From positions 48,197,978 through 48,261,977 of the forward strand of contig JBCFYV010000001.1 in the NCBI GenBank assembly GCA_039000515.1: a DNA stretch of 64,000 nt, written 5' to 3'. Below, piece after piece: positions 37,412 through 48,847 of the stretch. Origin of the DNA: Timema cristinae (Eukaryota; Arthropoda; Insecta; Phasmatodea; Timematidae). The notes under the pieces are model-generated. The model worked only from the letters and a program-made list of their open reading frames with translations, was not told the DNA's origin and ran no database searches. How positions within the stretch are numbered: the stretch's first letter is position 1; each line of letters opens with the position of its first letter. The position numbers and the translations under genes are program-made.

Positions 37412-40400
37412 TCTCCAGGAACAGTAGTCCTCCCTCCATGTTACTACAGTCTCACTAGTAGTTCTGTGAACAGTAGACCTTCCTCTATGTTACTACAGTC
37501 TCACTAGTAGTTCTGTGAACAGTAGACCTCCCTCTATGTTACTACAGTCTCACTAGTAGTTATGTGAACAGTAGACCTCCCTCTATGTTACTACAGTCTC
37601 ACTAGTAGTTCTGTGAACAGTAGACCTCCCTCCATGTTACTACAGTCTCACTAGTAGTTCTGTGAACAGTAGACCTCCCTCCATGTTACTACAGTCTCAC
37701 TAGTAGTTCTGTGAACAGTAGACCTCACTCCATGTTACTACAGTCTCACTAGTAGTTCTGTGAACAGTAGATCTCACTCCGTGTTAGTATAGTCTCACTA
37801 GTAATTCTGTGAACAGTAGACGTCTCTCCGTGTTAGTATAGTCTCACTAGTAGTTCTGTGAACAGTAGACCTCTCTCCGTGTTAGTATAGTCTCACTAAC
37901 AGTTCTGTGAACAGTAGACCTCCCTCCATGTTACTACAGTCTAACTAACAGTTCTGTGAACAGTAGACCTCCTCCATGTTACTACAGTCTCACTAGTAGT
38001 TCTGTGAACAGTAGACCTCCCTCCATGTTACTACAGTCTAACAAACAGTTCTGTGAACAGTAGACCTCCCTCCATGTTACTACAGTCTCACTAACAGTTC
38101 TGTGAACAGTAGAGCTCCCTCCATGTTACTACAGTCTCACTAGTAGTTCTGTGAACAGTAGACCTTTCTCCGTGTTAGTATAGTCTCACTAGTAGTTCTG
38201 TGAACAGTAGATCTCTCTCTCCGTGTTAGTATAGTCTCACTAACAGTTCTGTGAACAGTAGACCTCCCTCCATGTTACTACAGTCTCACTAGTAGTTCTG
38301 TGAACAGTAGACCTCTCTCCGTGTTAGTATAGTCTCACTAACAGTTCTTGTGAACAGTAGACCTCCCTCCATGTTACTACAGTCTCACTAGTAGTTCTGT
38401 GAACAGTAGACCTCTCTCCGTGTTAGTATAGTCTCACTAACAGTTCTGTGAACAGTAGACCTCCTCCATGTTACTACAGTCTCACTAGTAGTTCTGTGAA
38501 CAGTAGACCTCTCTCCGTGTTAGTATAGTCTCACTAACAGTTCTGTGAACAGTAGACCTCCCTCCATGTTACTACAGTCTAACTAACAGTTCTGTGAACA
38601 GTAGACCTCCCTCCATGTTACTACAGTCTCACTAGTAGTCCTGTGAACAGTATACCTCCCTCCATGTTACTACAGTCTCACTAACAGTTCTGTGAACAGT
38701 AGAGCTCCCTCCATGTTACTACAGTCTACCTAACAGTTCTGTGAACAGTAGACCTCCCTCCATGTTACTACAGTCTCACTAGTAGTTCTGTGAACAGTAG
38801 ACCTCTCTCCGTGTTAGTATAGTCTCACTAACAGTTCTGTGAACAGTAGACCTCCCTCCATGTTACTACAGTCTCACTAACAGTTCTGTGAACAGTAGAG
38901 CTCCCTCCATGTTACTACAGTCTCACTAGTAGTTCTGTGAACAGTAGACCACTCCGTGTTAGTATAGTCTCACTAACAGTTCTGTGAACAGTAGACCTCC
39001 CTCCATGTTACTACAGTCTCACTAGTAGTTCTGTGAACAGTAGACCTCCCTCCATGTTACTACAGTCTTTTTACTAGTTCTGTGAACAGTAGACCTCCCT
39101 CCATGTTACTACAGTCTCACTAATAGTTCTGTGAACAGTAGACCTCCCTCCATGTTACTACAGTCTTATTACTAGTTCTGTGAACAGTAGACCTCCCTCC
39201 ATGTTACTACAGTCTTATTACTAGTTCTGTGAACAGTAGACCTCCCTCCATGTTACTACAGTCTCACTAGTAGTTCTGTGAACAGTAGACCTCCCTCCAT
39301 GTTACTACAGTCTCACTAGTAGTTCTTGTGAACAGTAGACCTCTCTCCGTGTTAGTATAGTCTCACTAACAGTTCTGTGAACAGTAGACCTCCCTCCATG
39401 TTACTACAGTCTCACTAACAATTCTTGTGAACAGTAGACCTCCCTCCATGTTATTACAGTGTCACTAGTAGTTCTGTGAACAGTAGACCTCCCTCCATGT
39501 TACTACAGTCTCACTAACAGTTCTGTGAACAGTAGACCTCCCTCCATGTTACTACAGTTCACTAGTAGTTCTGTGAACAGTAGACCCTCTCTCCGTGTTA
39601 GTATAGTCTCACTAACAGTTCTGTGAACAGTAGACCTCCCTCCATGTTACTACAGTCTCACTAGTAGTTCTGTGAACAGTAGACCTCCCTCCATGTTACT
39701 ACAGTCTCACTAGTAGTTCTGTGAACAGTAGACCTCTCTCCGTGTTAGTATAGTCTCACTAACAGTTCTGTGAACAGTAGACTTCCTCCATGTTACTACA
39801 GTCTCACTAGTAGTTTCTGTGAACATTAGACCTCCCTCCATGTTACTACAGTCTCACTAGTAGTTCTGTGAACAGTAGACCTCACACCGTGTTAGTATAG
39901 TCTCACTAACAGTTCTGTGAACAGTAGACCTCCCTCCATGTTAACTACAGTCTTATTACGAGTTCTTGTGAACAGTAGACCTCCTCCATGTTACTACAGT
40001 CTCACTAGTAGTTCTGTGAATAGTAGACCTCTTCTCCGTGTTTAGTATAGTCTCACTAACAGTTCTGTGAACAGTAGACCTCCCTCCATGTAACTACAGT
40101 CTCACTAGTAGTTCTGTGAACAGTAGACCTCCACTCCATGTTACTACAGTCTCACTAGTAGTTCTGTGACAGTAGACCTCCCTCCATGTTACTACAGTCT
40201 CACTAGTAGTTCTGTGAACAGTAGACCTCCCTCCATGTTACTACATGTCTCACTAGTAGTTCTGTGGACAGTAGACTCCCTCCATGTTACTACAGTCTCA
40301 CTAGTAGTTCTGTGAACAGTAGACCTCCCTCCATGTTACTAATGTCTCACTAGTAGTTCTGTGAACAGTAGTCCTTCCTCCATGTTACTACAGTCTCACT

Positions 40401-43400
40401 AGTAGTTCTGTGAACAGTAGACCTCCCTCCATGTTACTACAGTCTCACTAGTATTTCTGTGAACAGTAGTCCTCTCTCCATGTTACTACAGTCTCACTAG
40501 TAGTTCTGTGAACAGTAGACCTCCCTCCATGTTACTAAAGTCTCACTAGTAGTTCTGTGAACAGTAGACCTCCCTCCATGTTACTACAGTCTCACTAGTA
40601 GTTCTGTGAACAGTAGACCTCCCTCCATGTTACTACAGTCTCACTAGTAGTTCTATGAACAGTAGTCCTCCCTCCATGTTACTACAGTCTCACTAGTAGT
40701 TCTGTGAACAGTAGACCTCCCTCCATGTTACTACAGTCTCACTAGTAGTTCTGTGAACAGTAGTCCTCCCTCCATGTTACTACAGTCTCAATGGTAGTTC
40801 TGTGAACAGTAGACCTCCCTCCATGTTACTACGGTCTCACTAACAGTTCTGTGAACAGTAGACTTCCCTCCATGTTACTACAGTCTCACTAGTAGTTCTG
40901 TGAACAGTAGACCTCCCTCCATGTTACTACAGTCTCACTAACAGTTCTGTGAACAATAGACCTCCCTCCATGTTACTACAGTCTCACTAGTAGTTCTGTG
41001 AACAGTAGACCTCCCTCCATGTTACTACAGTCTCACTAGTAGTTTCTGTGAACAGTAGTCCTTCCTCCATGTTACTACAGTCTCACTAGTAGTTCTGTGA
41101 ACAGTAGTCCTCTCTCCATGTTACTACAGTCTCACTAGTAGTTCTGTGAACAGTAGACCTCCCTCCATGTTACTACAGTCTCACTAGTAGTTCTGTGAAC
41201 AGTAGTCCTCCCTCCATGTTACTACAGTTTCACTAGTAGATAAGTGGACAGTAGACCTCCCTCCATGTTACTACAGTCTCACTAGTAGTTCTGTGAACAG
41301 TAGTCCTTCCTCCATGGTACTACAGTCTCACTAGTAGTTCTGTGAACAGTAGTCCTCCCTCCATGTTACTACAGTCTCACTAGTAGTTCTGTGAACAGTA
41401 GACCTCTCTCCGTGTTAGTATAGTCTCACTAACAGTTCTGTGAACAGTAGACCTCCCTCCATGTTACTACAGTCTCAATAGTAGTTCTGTGAACTGTAGA
41501 CCTCCCTTCATGTTACTACGGTCTCACTAACAGTTCTGTGAACAGTAGACCTCCCTCCATGTTACTACAGTCTCACTAGTAGTTCTGTGAACAGTAGACC
41601 TCCCTCCATGTTACTACAGTCTCACTAACAGTTCTGTGAACAGTAGACCTCCCTCCATGTTACTACAGTCTCACTTAGTAGTTCTGTTAACAGTAGACCT
41701 CCCTCCATGTTACTACAGTCTCACTAGTAGTTCTGTGAACAGTAGACCTCCCTCCATGTTACTGCAGTCTCACTAGTAGTTCTGTGGACAGTAGACCTCC
41801 CTCTATGTTACTACAGTCTCACTAACAGTTCTGTGAACAGTAGACTCCCTCCATGTTACTACAGTCTCACTAGTAGTTCTGTGAACAGTAGACCTCCCTC
41901 CATGTTACTACAGTCTCACTAACAGTTCTGTGAACAGTAGACCTCCCTCCATGTTACTACAGTCTCACTAGTAGTTCTGTGAACAGTAGACCTCCCTCCA
42001 TGTTACTACAGTCTCACTAGTAGTTCTGTGGACAGTAGACCTCCTCCATGTTACTACAGTCTCACTAGTAGTTCTGTGAACAGTAGACCTCCCTCCATGT
42101 TACTACAGTCTCACTAGTAGTTCTGTGAACAGTAGACCTCCCTCCATGTTACTACAGTCTCACCAGTAGTTCTGTGAACAGTAGACCTCCCTCTGTGTTA
42201 CTACAGTCTCACTAACAGTTCTGTGGACAGTAGACCTCCCTCGATGTTACTACAGTCTCACTAACAGTTCTGTGAACAGTAGACCTCCCTCCATGTTACT
42301 ACAGTCTCACTAGTAGTTCTGTGAACAGTAGACCTCCCTCTATGTTACTACAGTCTCACTAGTAATTCTGTGAACAGTAGACCTCCCTCCATGTTACTAC
42401 AGGCTCACTAGTAGTTCTGTGAACAGTAGACCTCCCTCCATGTTACTACAGTCTCACTAGTAGTTCTGTGAACAGTAGACCTCCCTCCATGTTACTACAG
42501 TCTTTTTACTAGTTCTGTGAACAGTAGACCTCCCTCCATGTTACTACAGTCTCACTAATAGTTCTGTGAACAGTAGACCTCCCTCCATGTTACTACAGTC
42601 TTATTACTAGTTCTGTGAACAGTAGACCTCCCTCCATGTTACTACAGTCTTATTACTAGTTCTGTGAACAGTAGACCTCCCTCCATGTTACTACAGTCTC
42701 ACTAGTAGTTCTGTGAACAGTAGACCTCCCTCCATGTTACTACAGTCTCACTAGTAGTTCTGTGAACAGTAGACCTCCCTTCATGTTACTATAGTTTCAC
42801 TAGTAGTTCTGTGAACAGTAGACCTCCCTCCATGTTACTACAGTCTCACTAGTAGTTCTGTGGACAGTAGACCTCCCTCTATGTTACTACAGTCTCACTA
42901 GTAGTTCTGTGAACAGTAGACCTCCCTCCATGTTACTACAGTCTCACTAACAGTTCTGTGAACAGTAGACCTCCCTCCATGTTACTACAGTCTCACTAGT
43001 AGTTCTGTGAACAGTAGACCTCCCTCCATGTTTCTACAGTCTCACTAGTAGTTCTGTGGACAGTAGACCTCCCTCCATGTTACTACAGTCTCACTAGTAG
43101 TTCTGTGAACAGTAGACCTCCCTCCATGTTACTACAGTCTCACTAGTAGTTCTGTGAACAGTAGACCTCCCTCCATGTTACTACAGTCTCACTAGTAGTT
43201 CTGTGAACAGTAGACCTCCCTCTCTGTTACTACAGTCTCACTAACAGTTCTGTGGACAGTAGACCTCCCTCGATGTTACTACAGTCTCACTAACAGTTCT
43301 GTGAACAGTAGACCTCCCTCCATGTTACTACAGTCTCACTAGTAGTTCTGTGAACAGTAGACCTCCCTCCATGTTACTACAGTCTCACTAGTAGTTCCGT

Positions 43401-43852
43401 GAACAGTAGACCTCCCTCCATGTTACTACAGTCTCACTAGTAGTTCTGTGAACAGTAGACCTCCCTCCATGTTACTACAGTCTCACTAGTAGTTCTGTGG
43501 ACAGTAGACCTCCCTCTATGTTACTACAGTCTCACTAACAGTTCTGTGAACAGTAGACCTCCCTCCATGTTACTACAGTCTTATTACTAGTTCTGTGAAC
43601 AGTAGACCTCCCTCCATGTTACTACAGTCTCACTAATAGTTCTGTGAACAGTAGACCTCCCTCCATGTTACTACAGTCTTATTACTAGTTCTGTGAACAG
43701 TAGACCTCCCTCCATGTTACTACAGTCTCACTAGTAGTTCTGTGAACAGTAGACCTCCCTCCATGTTACTACAGTCTTATTACGAGTTCTGTTGACAGGA
43801 GACCTCCCTCCATGTTACTATAGTCTCACTATTAGTTCTGTGAACAGTAGAC
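37412..43852. repeat. Giant 49-bp minisatellite, about 131 copies
   Basis: Main unit: GAACAGTAGACCTCCCTCCA + TGTTACTACAGTCTCACTAG + TAGTTCTGT. A second type reads CTCTCCGTGTTAGTATAGTC and TCACTAACAG. Types alternate in the first half (37.8-39.9 kb). Rare variants TCTTTTTACTAG and TCTTATTACTAG appear in the same order at 39066-39220 and 42501-42660, showing block duplication. No open frame, no transposon ends. Confidence 0.97.
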
Positions 43853-46250
43853 ATTAAGAGTTTATTTAACGATTCAATCCAAAGGAAATATGAAGAAATG
43901 ATCCTTTTTAAAGATGTATTTTAAAATATAAGTTGATATACTTCAATGTACATTAATAGTTTGACATACTCCATCCAAGTGAAGGCTGGTGCATTTTCTT
44001 AGATGTTAATTTCTTCAGCCTTTATCCTCAAATTAATGGGTCGCGCTAAGATTATATAAAATAAGTATCACTAAATATACTTTACATGGTTATATAAGCA
44101 CACGACTTATAAATTGTAAAAACCATCATACCTAGCTAGCACTATAACTAGAAATTTTAATATTTTTGTAAGTAAACTTAATCAAGCACAATAAGTTAGG
44201 TCAACCAGCGTCTATCATTGATCTAGGATCCTCTATACTTGAAGCTGGCTGACTATACCATACTACTTTGCATCATCAGATTTTTAAATCAATATAAAAT
44301 TAACATTTGATCCAATTAAGTGTGAGAATGAAACCTACTTTTTGAAACGCGTTCTCAGGGTATTACTTTCGACCCTTGTCGAGTAAATTTGAAATAAAGC
44401 TATAAAGTTAAATCTGTCGTATAGCATCGCAACAAAGCACATTTGCATTCTAGTGTCATAATGGTGAAAATCTATGCTAATTGTATTTACGACAGAGAAG
44501 ATACGTGTACCTCTTAGCAAAATAATGATATACATTAATCGTTTAGGGCAGGGTTCGACCAATGCACCAATAAACTGTCTGCTAGTCACATTTAGCGGGA
44601 AACTAGAGCTGAAATGGCCAATCAATGATTTCCTCACCACGTGGTGCTTTAAGAGCACATCCCTCTACAGATTAAACGCGCTATTAGATAAACAACAACG
44701 CGCAAACTAAAAATAGGATCGAAGAGATTCTATTGACAAGAGTTTATTTTAGCACCGCGTCTTACTACCTGTTCAGGTTATACGCTTATGCACTTCTTAC
44801 GTTAATGATGTAGGGAGCAGGAAGGTTATATTTAGAGGTAGTGTACCGGAATTTACGTGGAGGGACTAAGGAAATTCTCTTTTGTAAAAACAGTTCTCAG
44901 TACACCCGACAGAGGTTCGAACCTTGATCTCCCCGTCATCGTCAGCCTAGTCTACTCAGAGCGTAGCGCGTTAGACCATGCGGCCACCGAAATGGCTAAT
45001 GTCAGAGTAATTAAGTAAGCATACGATTGAATACCTAGGTTATAATATTTTTTAAAGGTTTTGATATCGATTGTGAGGCTGACGTTTTAAACCACGTGAA
45101 AAATGCTCTAATACTTATAAAATAACACTAATAATACAATGCCGTCTTTCGGCCTGGGCACACTGGGCTCACTGGGCACACTGGGCACACTGGGCAATGC
45201 CACGCTTGCGTGTCTCAAGGCTTACTTTATAGTGTTAAAGGCTGCGTTTATTAAACCTCTCCTTACATACAACACGTTTGCTTAAGTTTGGACATTGATT
45301 TTGTAACAAATTGTTGTTGTTGAAAGTACTGTACCTACCGTTAAGCTATAAATCTATAGTTTTTAATTTTATTGACCGCTGACCTGTTTATTCCCGTGGG
45401 TATGTGGGGTCAGTGGGCCTAGTGCATTGCTTTTCCCAGGGGCCTCCAATGGGATTGAGACGACCCTGTTGTAATTATAGTAGAATTTGATCAATATTGT
45501 CCAAGAGAATGTACTTTCCAAAAGGCTTTTCCTAGGAAAGTTGGACTTTACCTAAGCTAGGTGTTATCCGTAGAGGTTTACCAGTGGCTCATATATCAAT
45601 TGCTCTTGGAAATAGGTTAACTACTGTCGACCATTCCAGGAGGCTATGTTTTACATGTGTTCAACCCCTAACAATTACCTCCCTACCCTTACCTTGTTGA
45701 TAAGGGCTGGATCCTATTATATATAGTACGTGCTCGACTATTGTCAGCGTTACACTAAACCCGCCCGAGGCTAGGAAATAAGGGTCAATATATGATGTGT
45801 CCACTCTTGGAAGAACCGCCCCTCCCCCGACAGTTCCATACCAACTGAAGGTTTGGAGAACTGCCAAAGGGGAGGTTCGTGCTTGGTCAACTCGCGGGAA
45901 TAAAAGATAGCTGGGGGTCACTTTGTGGTAGACAAGCTACCACCATCGTCTTCAAGTGTTCGTGTTAATAATCCATGAGAGTCGCTGTTCGAAGCAGAAC
46001 ACTTGTGGTCAAATAAGCTAAGGTGAAAACACAAAACAAAGGAGCGTCTGGAGTCTTACAATGAAAATATGGTTGCATTGTGAAAAATGCCCGTGAGAAT
46101 AATTAGTGTTGGTTTGCATGAGAACATGAGAACATGGTTTGGGGGTGTGTTGGGGTTTGTGAATGAGCGGGCCCTGCTCCAAACATTCATAGAGTTGGCA
46201 GTCCTTGTTTGATAATCTTTGATTTAATCCCGCGTGACCTGCTCTCAAGC
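43853..46250. other. Spacer downstream of the giant array
   Basis: Contains the SINE 44750-44997, a 9-bp repeat (CTGGGCACA, about five copies at 45158-45195) and a GC-richer stretch 45640-45960 with AATAAAAGATAG that could be promoter-like. The frames at 44335-44658 and 45661-46293 have no recognisable features. Confidence 0.5.
44750..44997 (-). mobile_element. SINE, family 1, full-length
   Basis: Minus strand: 3' end AGCACCGCGTCTTACTACCT, body, B box GGTTCGAACCT (minus AGGTTCGAACC), and head ending in CATGCGGCCACCGAAATGGC on the plus strand. Best-preserved minus-strand copy. Confidence 0.8.
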
Positions 46251-46930
46251 GTAAAGCCCGTATCACACGACACTTGCTTGTACTAGAAATCAAGTGTGCT
46301 AGCTAGCACCTAGATATCTGTATACTAGCTAGTACAATGGAAACGGGACTAGAGTATTCACACGCTGCTAGTTTGGTACTAAGTTCTAGTGCAAATATTT
46401 ATGGAACGTTAGAGATTAATTTTGGGTGCAGCAGCTGCATTAATTACTAATAAAGATATTGAAAATTATGAGAGGGAGCGTAGAAAAAGAATATAGACAC
46501 GGGAATGGTTGGGAAAGACGAAATAATGGTCTCAGGATGCTAAATATGATCCATTCGGAGGTTAGGTAATATACATTCCGGGTTACACAAACGTTTAGTA
46601 TCTCCCTAAATTTGTATTCATTTATTTACATTGTGGTCAGAGGCCCCTAAGCCCATGGGTGTCCAAGTACAGTATCCTTGATACACAAATGTTTATTTAG
46701 ATTAAAATTGGGTCTGGAACACAGTTTGTCGTTTTTAGATGACATGTTTTAAATTAAATTTATATATATTAAATATATTGTCATACTGTGGCAATTTGGT
46801 ATTATATAAACAAAGATGTTTAGAATAACTTTCTGCCAACAACAAAATCACATCCGATGACCATGTTGGCGTCATTTATACCATTTCTCTACACAACAGT
46901 CTCAGCGTGCATTGATTGGTTGAATTACAC

Positions 46931-48141
46931 TGTAACAACTTACATTGTAACAACACTCACCAACTCGGACAGACAACTGGGACAGCGATGTAACGACTTA
47001 CATGGTAACAACACTCGCCAACTGGGACAGCCAACTGAGTCAACACGCGGCACTAGCTTGACCGGCGACCTACGCTCTCGCCAAATACATCGGACTGACT
47101 GAAGGCGTGTCCGCGCCTGCCGGCAACGAGGCTCGACCACGTGTTCGGCCAGCAGAGAAGATGGATAGAAGAGTTCCGTTTCCGCCTTCGCCGAGCTTCG
47201 AGAAGGTGCTAGGTGTTCGATATGAGTCTCGAACCTCTCCTCCCCCCTTGTTTGTAATGTTCTCCAACCTTCCTTTCCTTCGATCCGCCCCCCTTCTCTG
47301 AGAATTATATTTTGTATAAATACTAGCGGTACCGGGATCTCAGGTCACTTACTACCCCACCGGCTCGAGGATAAGAGGTGAGGGCAGCGACTGGGTTTCG
47401 GGGGATATTACCTTCCTACCAAATTTACTGTTTCGGCGTCATGGGGGGGAACTCTTTCTAAATTACTATTTGGACTTTGTTATTAACTTATGTTTATTTG
47501 AATATTGACTATGCTACGCGCTTATCGCGGCTGGGAGTTAGACCGTCGCTTTCGCCACCACTTATATTCAGGGTCTGGGCCCTATTCAAATGTATTCCAT
47601 ACATTTGCCAATATTAGCTTTTAACCTGAGATTGTCAGGTCCTGGGTTCGAAACCCGGCTTATGTTATTTTCAAGTATAGCTGTTTCTGGACTCATCTTT
47701 GTTCGCCAAGTTAAACGCCTAGGGTTGTTAAGTTATTATTACCTTGTGGCCTTGTTTGATTGCTATGACGTCACGTTTGCTACGGGCGTCTGTAAGAAAG
47801 ATATATATTTATACTGGGGTGGATAACTTAAACGCTAGAGTAACCAGTTTAGGAACTGATCAATTTAACGAAGTAACCAAAGACCATGTCACTGAGATCC
47901 CGGACCGTTACCTTTGATGGGTTTAATGTAATGTGATTTGTTTTGAGGAGGTAACGTTTATGTTTACCATTGATGTAATTGATTTCCGCGATGGACGGAA
48001 AAGCGCGCTTCACGCGGTGTTGATTGTTTGCTCAGCTTGTTATTGTTTTTTTGACTAAATAAAATTGTTATGTTCATTCAGGTAACTCTTTACCTAATTT
48101 ACTGCCTCTCTCACCTTATAGATATTAAGGGGGGGGTTGCA
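46931..48141 (+). repeat. 5' LTR
   Basis: Begins TGTAACAACTTACATTG and ends GGGGTTGCA. TATAAATA at 47315-47322 and a TCAGGT start-like site about 25 bases on suggest U3 46931-47341. AATAAA at 48058-48063 implies R of about 0.7 kb and a short U5. A C-rich tract precedes the TATA box. Confidence 0.95.
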
Positions 48142-48144
48142 AAA

Positions 48145-48160
48145 TGGTAGCAGAGCGTGG
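48145..48160 (+). promoter_or_regulatory. Primer binding site, initiator Met tRNA
   Basis: TGGTAGCAGAGCGTGG starts 3 bases after the LTR. It is complementary to the 3' end of animal initiator tRNA-Met including CCA, with two mismatches in the 12th-13th positions. Confidence 0.75.
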
Positions 48161-48310
48161 TTAGAATGGTTAACGTGGTTAACATGGTTAATGTGGTTAA
48201 CGTGGTTACATGGTTACATGGTTACATGGTTACATGGTTACGTGGTTAACGTGGTTAACGTGGTTAACGTGGTTAACATGGTTAGCGTGGTTAACAGTGG
48301 TTACATGATT
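48161..48310 (+). repeat. GTGGTTAAC-type tandem repeat in the retrotransposon leader
   Basis: About 15 imperfect copies of a 9-mer (GTGGTTAAC, ATGGTTAAC, ATGGTTAC) follow the PBS directly. The motif resembles the PBS-adjacent GCGTGGTTAG, from which it may have expanded. Confidence 0.85.
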
Positions 48311-48529
48311 GATGGTTACTGGTTAGTAATTATTGGCTTTATAATTTCGACGTTTCTGTCTATATTGTGCTCTTGGTCCTTAGTTCATGCCTCGAACGAC
48401 TATGGCTCTATAAGGTATGGGCTTGGGAAGATGCCGAGAAATTAAACAAAAAAGGGAAATATGCCAGAGGGTTATATTTTATGTTATACATTGTACTAAT
48501 ACCTATTTGTATCTTTTTTCATACTGTCA

Positions 48530-48847
48530 TTGGCCATGGCTCCTCCGCTGAAACCAGGCGACAAGCCATCAACCAAACTGACGAGATCTGATGTCTACAG
48601 ACTGAACCGTGAACAACTCATCGCCGAGCTCCAAAATTGGTCCACCCCTACTCCACCCAACGCAACGGTGGGTGAGTTAAGGTCTATTTTATGCGAACTA
48701 GTGAGTGAGGTTGGAGAATCTCCGGCAGATTTTGGCATGGACACAGTTGCGAGTGGTGAACAACCAATGACGCCCTCCCCTCCCCCGTCCTCCAAACGCC
48801 AGCGGTATCTGTTAAATGTCACAGTAAGGTACTATTGGAAATATTAG
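48530..48847 (+). CDS. gag: gag N-terminal part (frame-broken)
   Basis: ATG at 48530; 105 codons. Contains LNREQLIAELQNW and VGELRSILCELV, a small helical domain seen at the N-terminus of insect gypsy Gag. The frame ends soon after a C-rich run (48771-48796), while the capsid continues in the next frame, open from 48760. This could be an indel or a programmed frameshift; the break inside Gag favours an indel. Confidence 0.7.
   Translation: MAMAPPLKPGDKPSTKLTRSDVYRLNREQLIAELQNWSTPTPPNATVGELRSILCELVSEVGESPADFGMDTVASGEQPMTPSPPPSSKRQRYLLNVTVRYYWKY

Noticed and set aside
37412..43852. CRISPR-like array
   Set aside because: Eukaryotic context; repeats are contiguous 49-bp units with no unique spacers.
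44335..44658. 107-codon minus-strand frame
   Set aside because: No domain, splice context or composition difference; a plus-strand frame overlaps it.
47107..47301. 64-codon frames in both LTRs (also 53711-53905) and antisense companions
   Set aside because: Identical only because the LTRs are identical; GC-rich LTR sequence is open in several frames.
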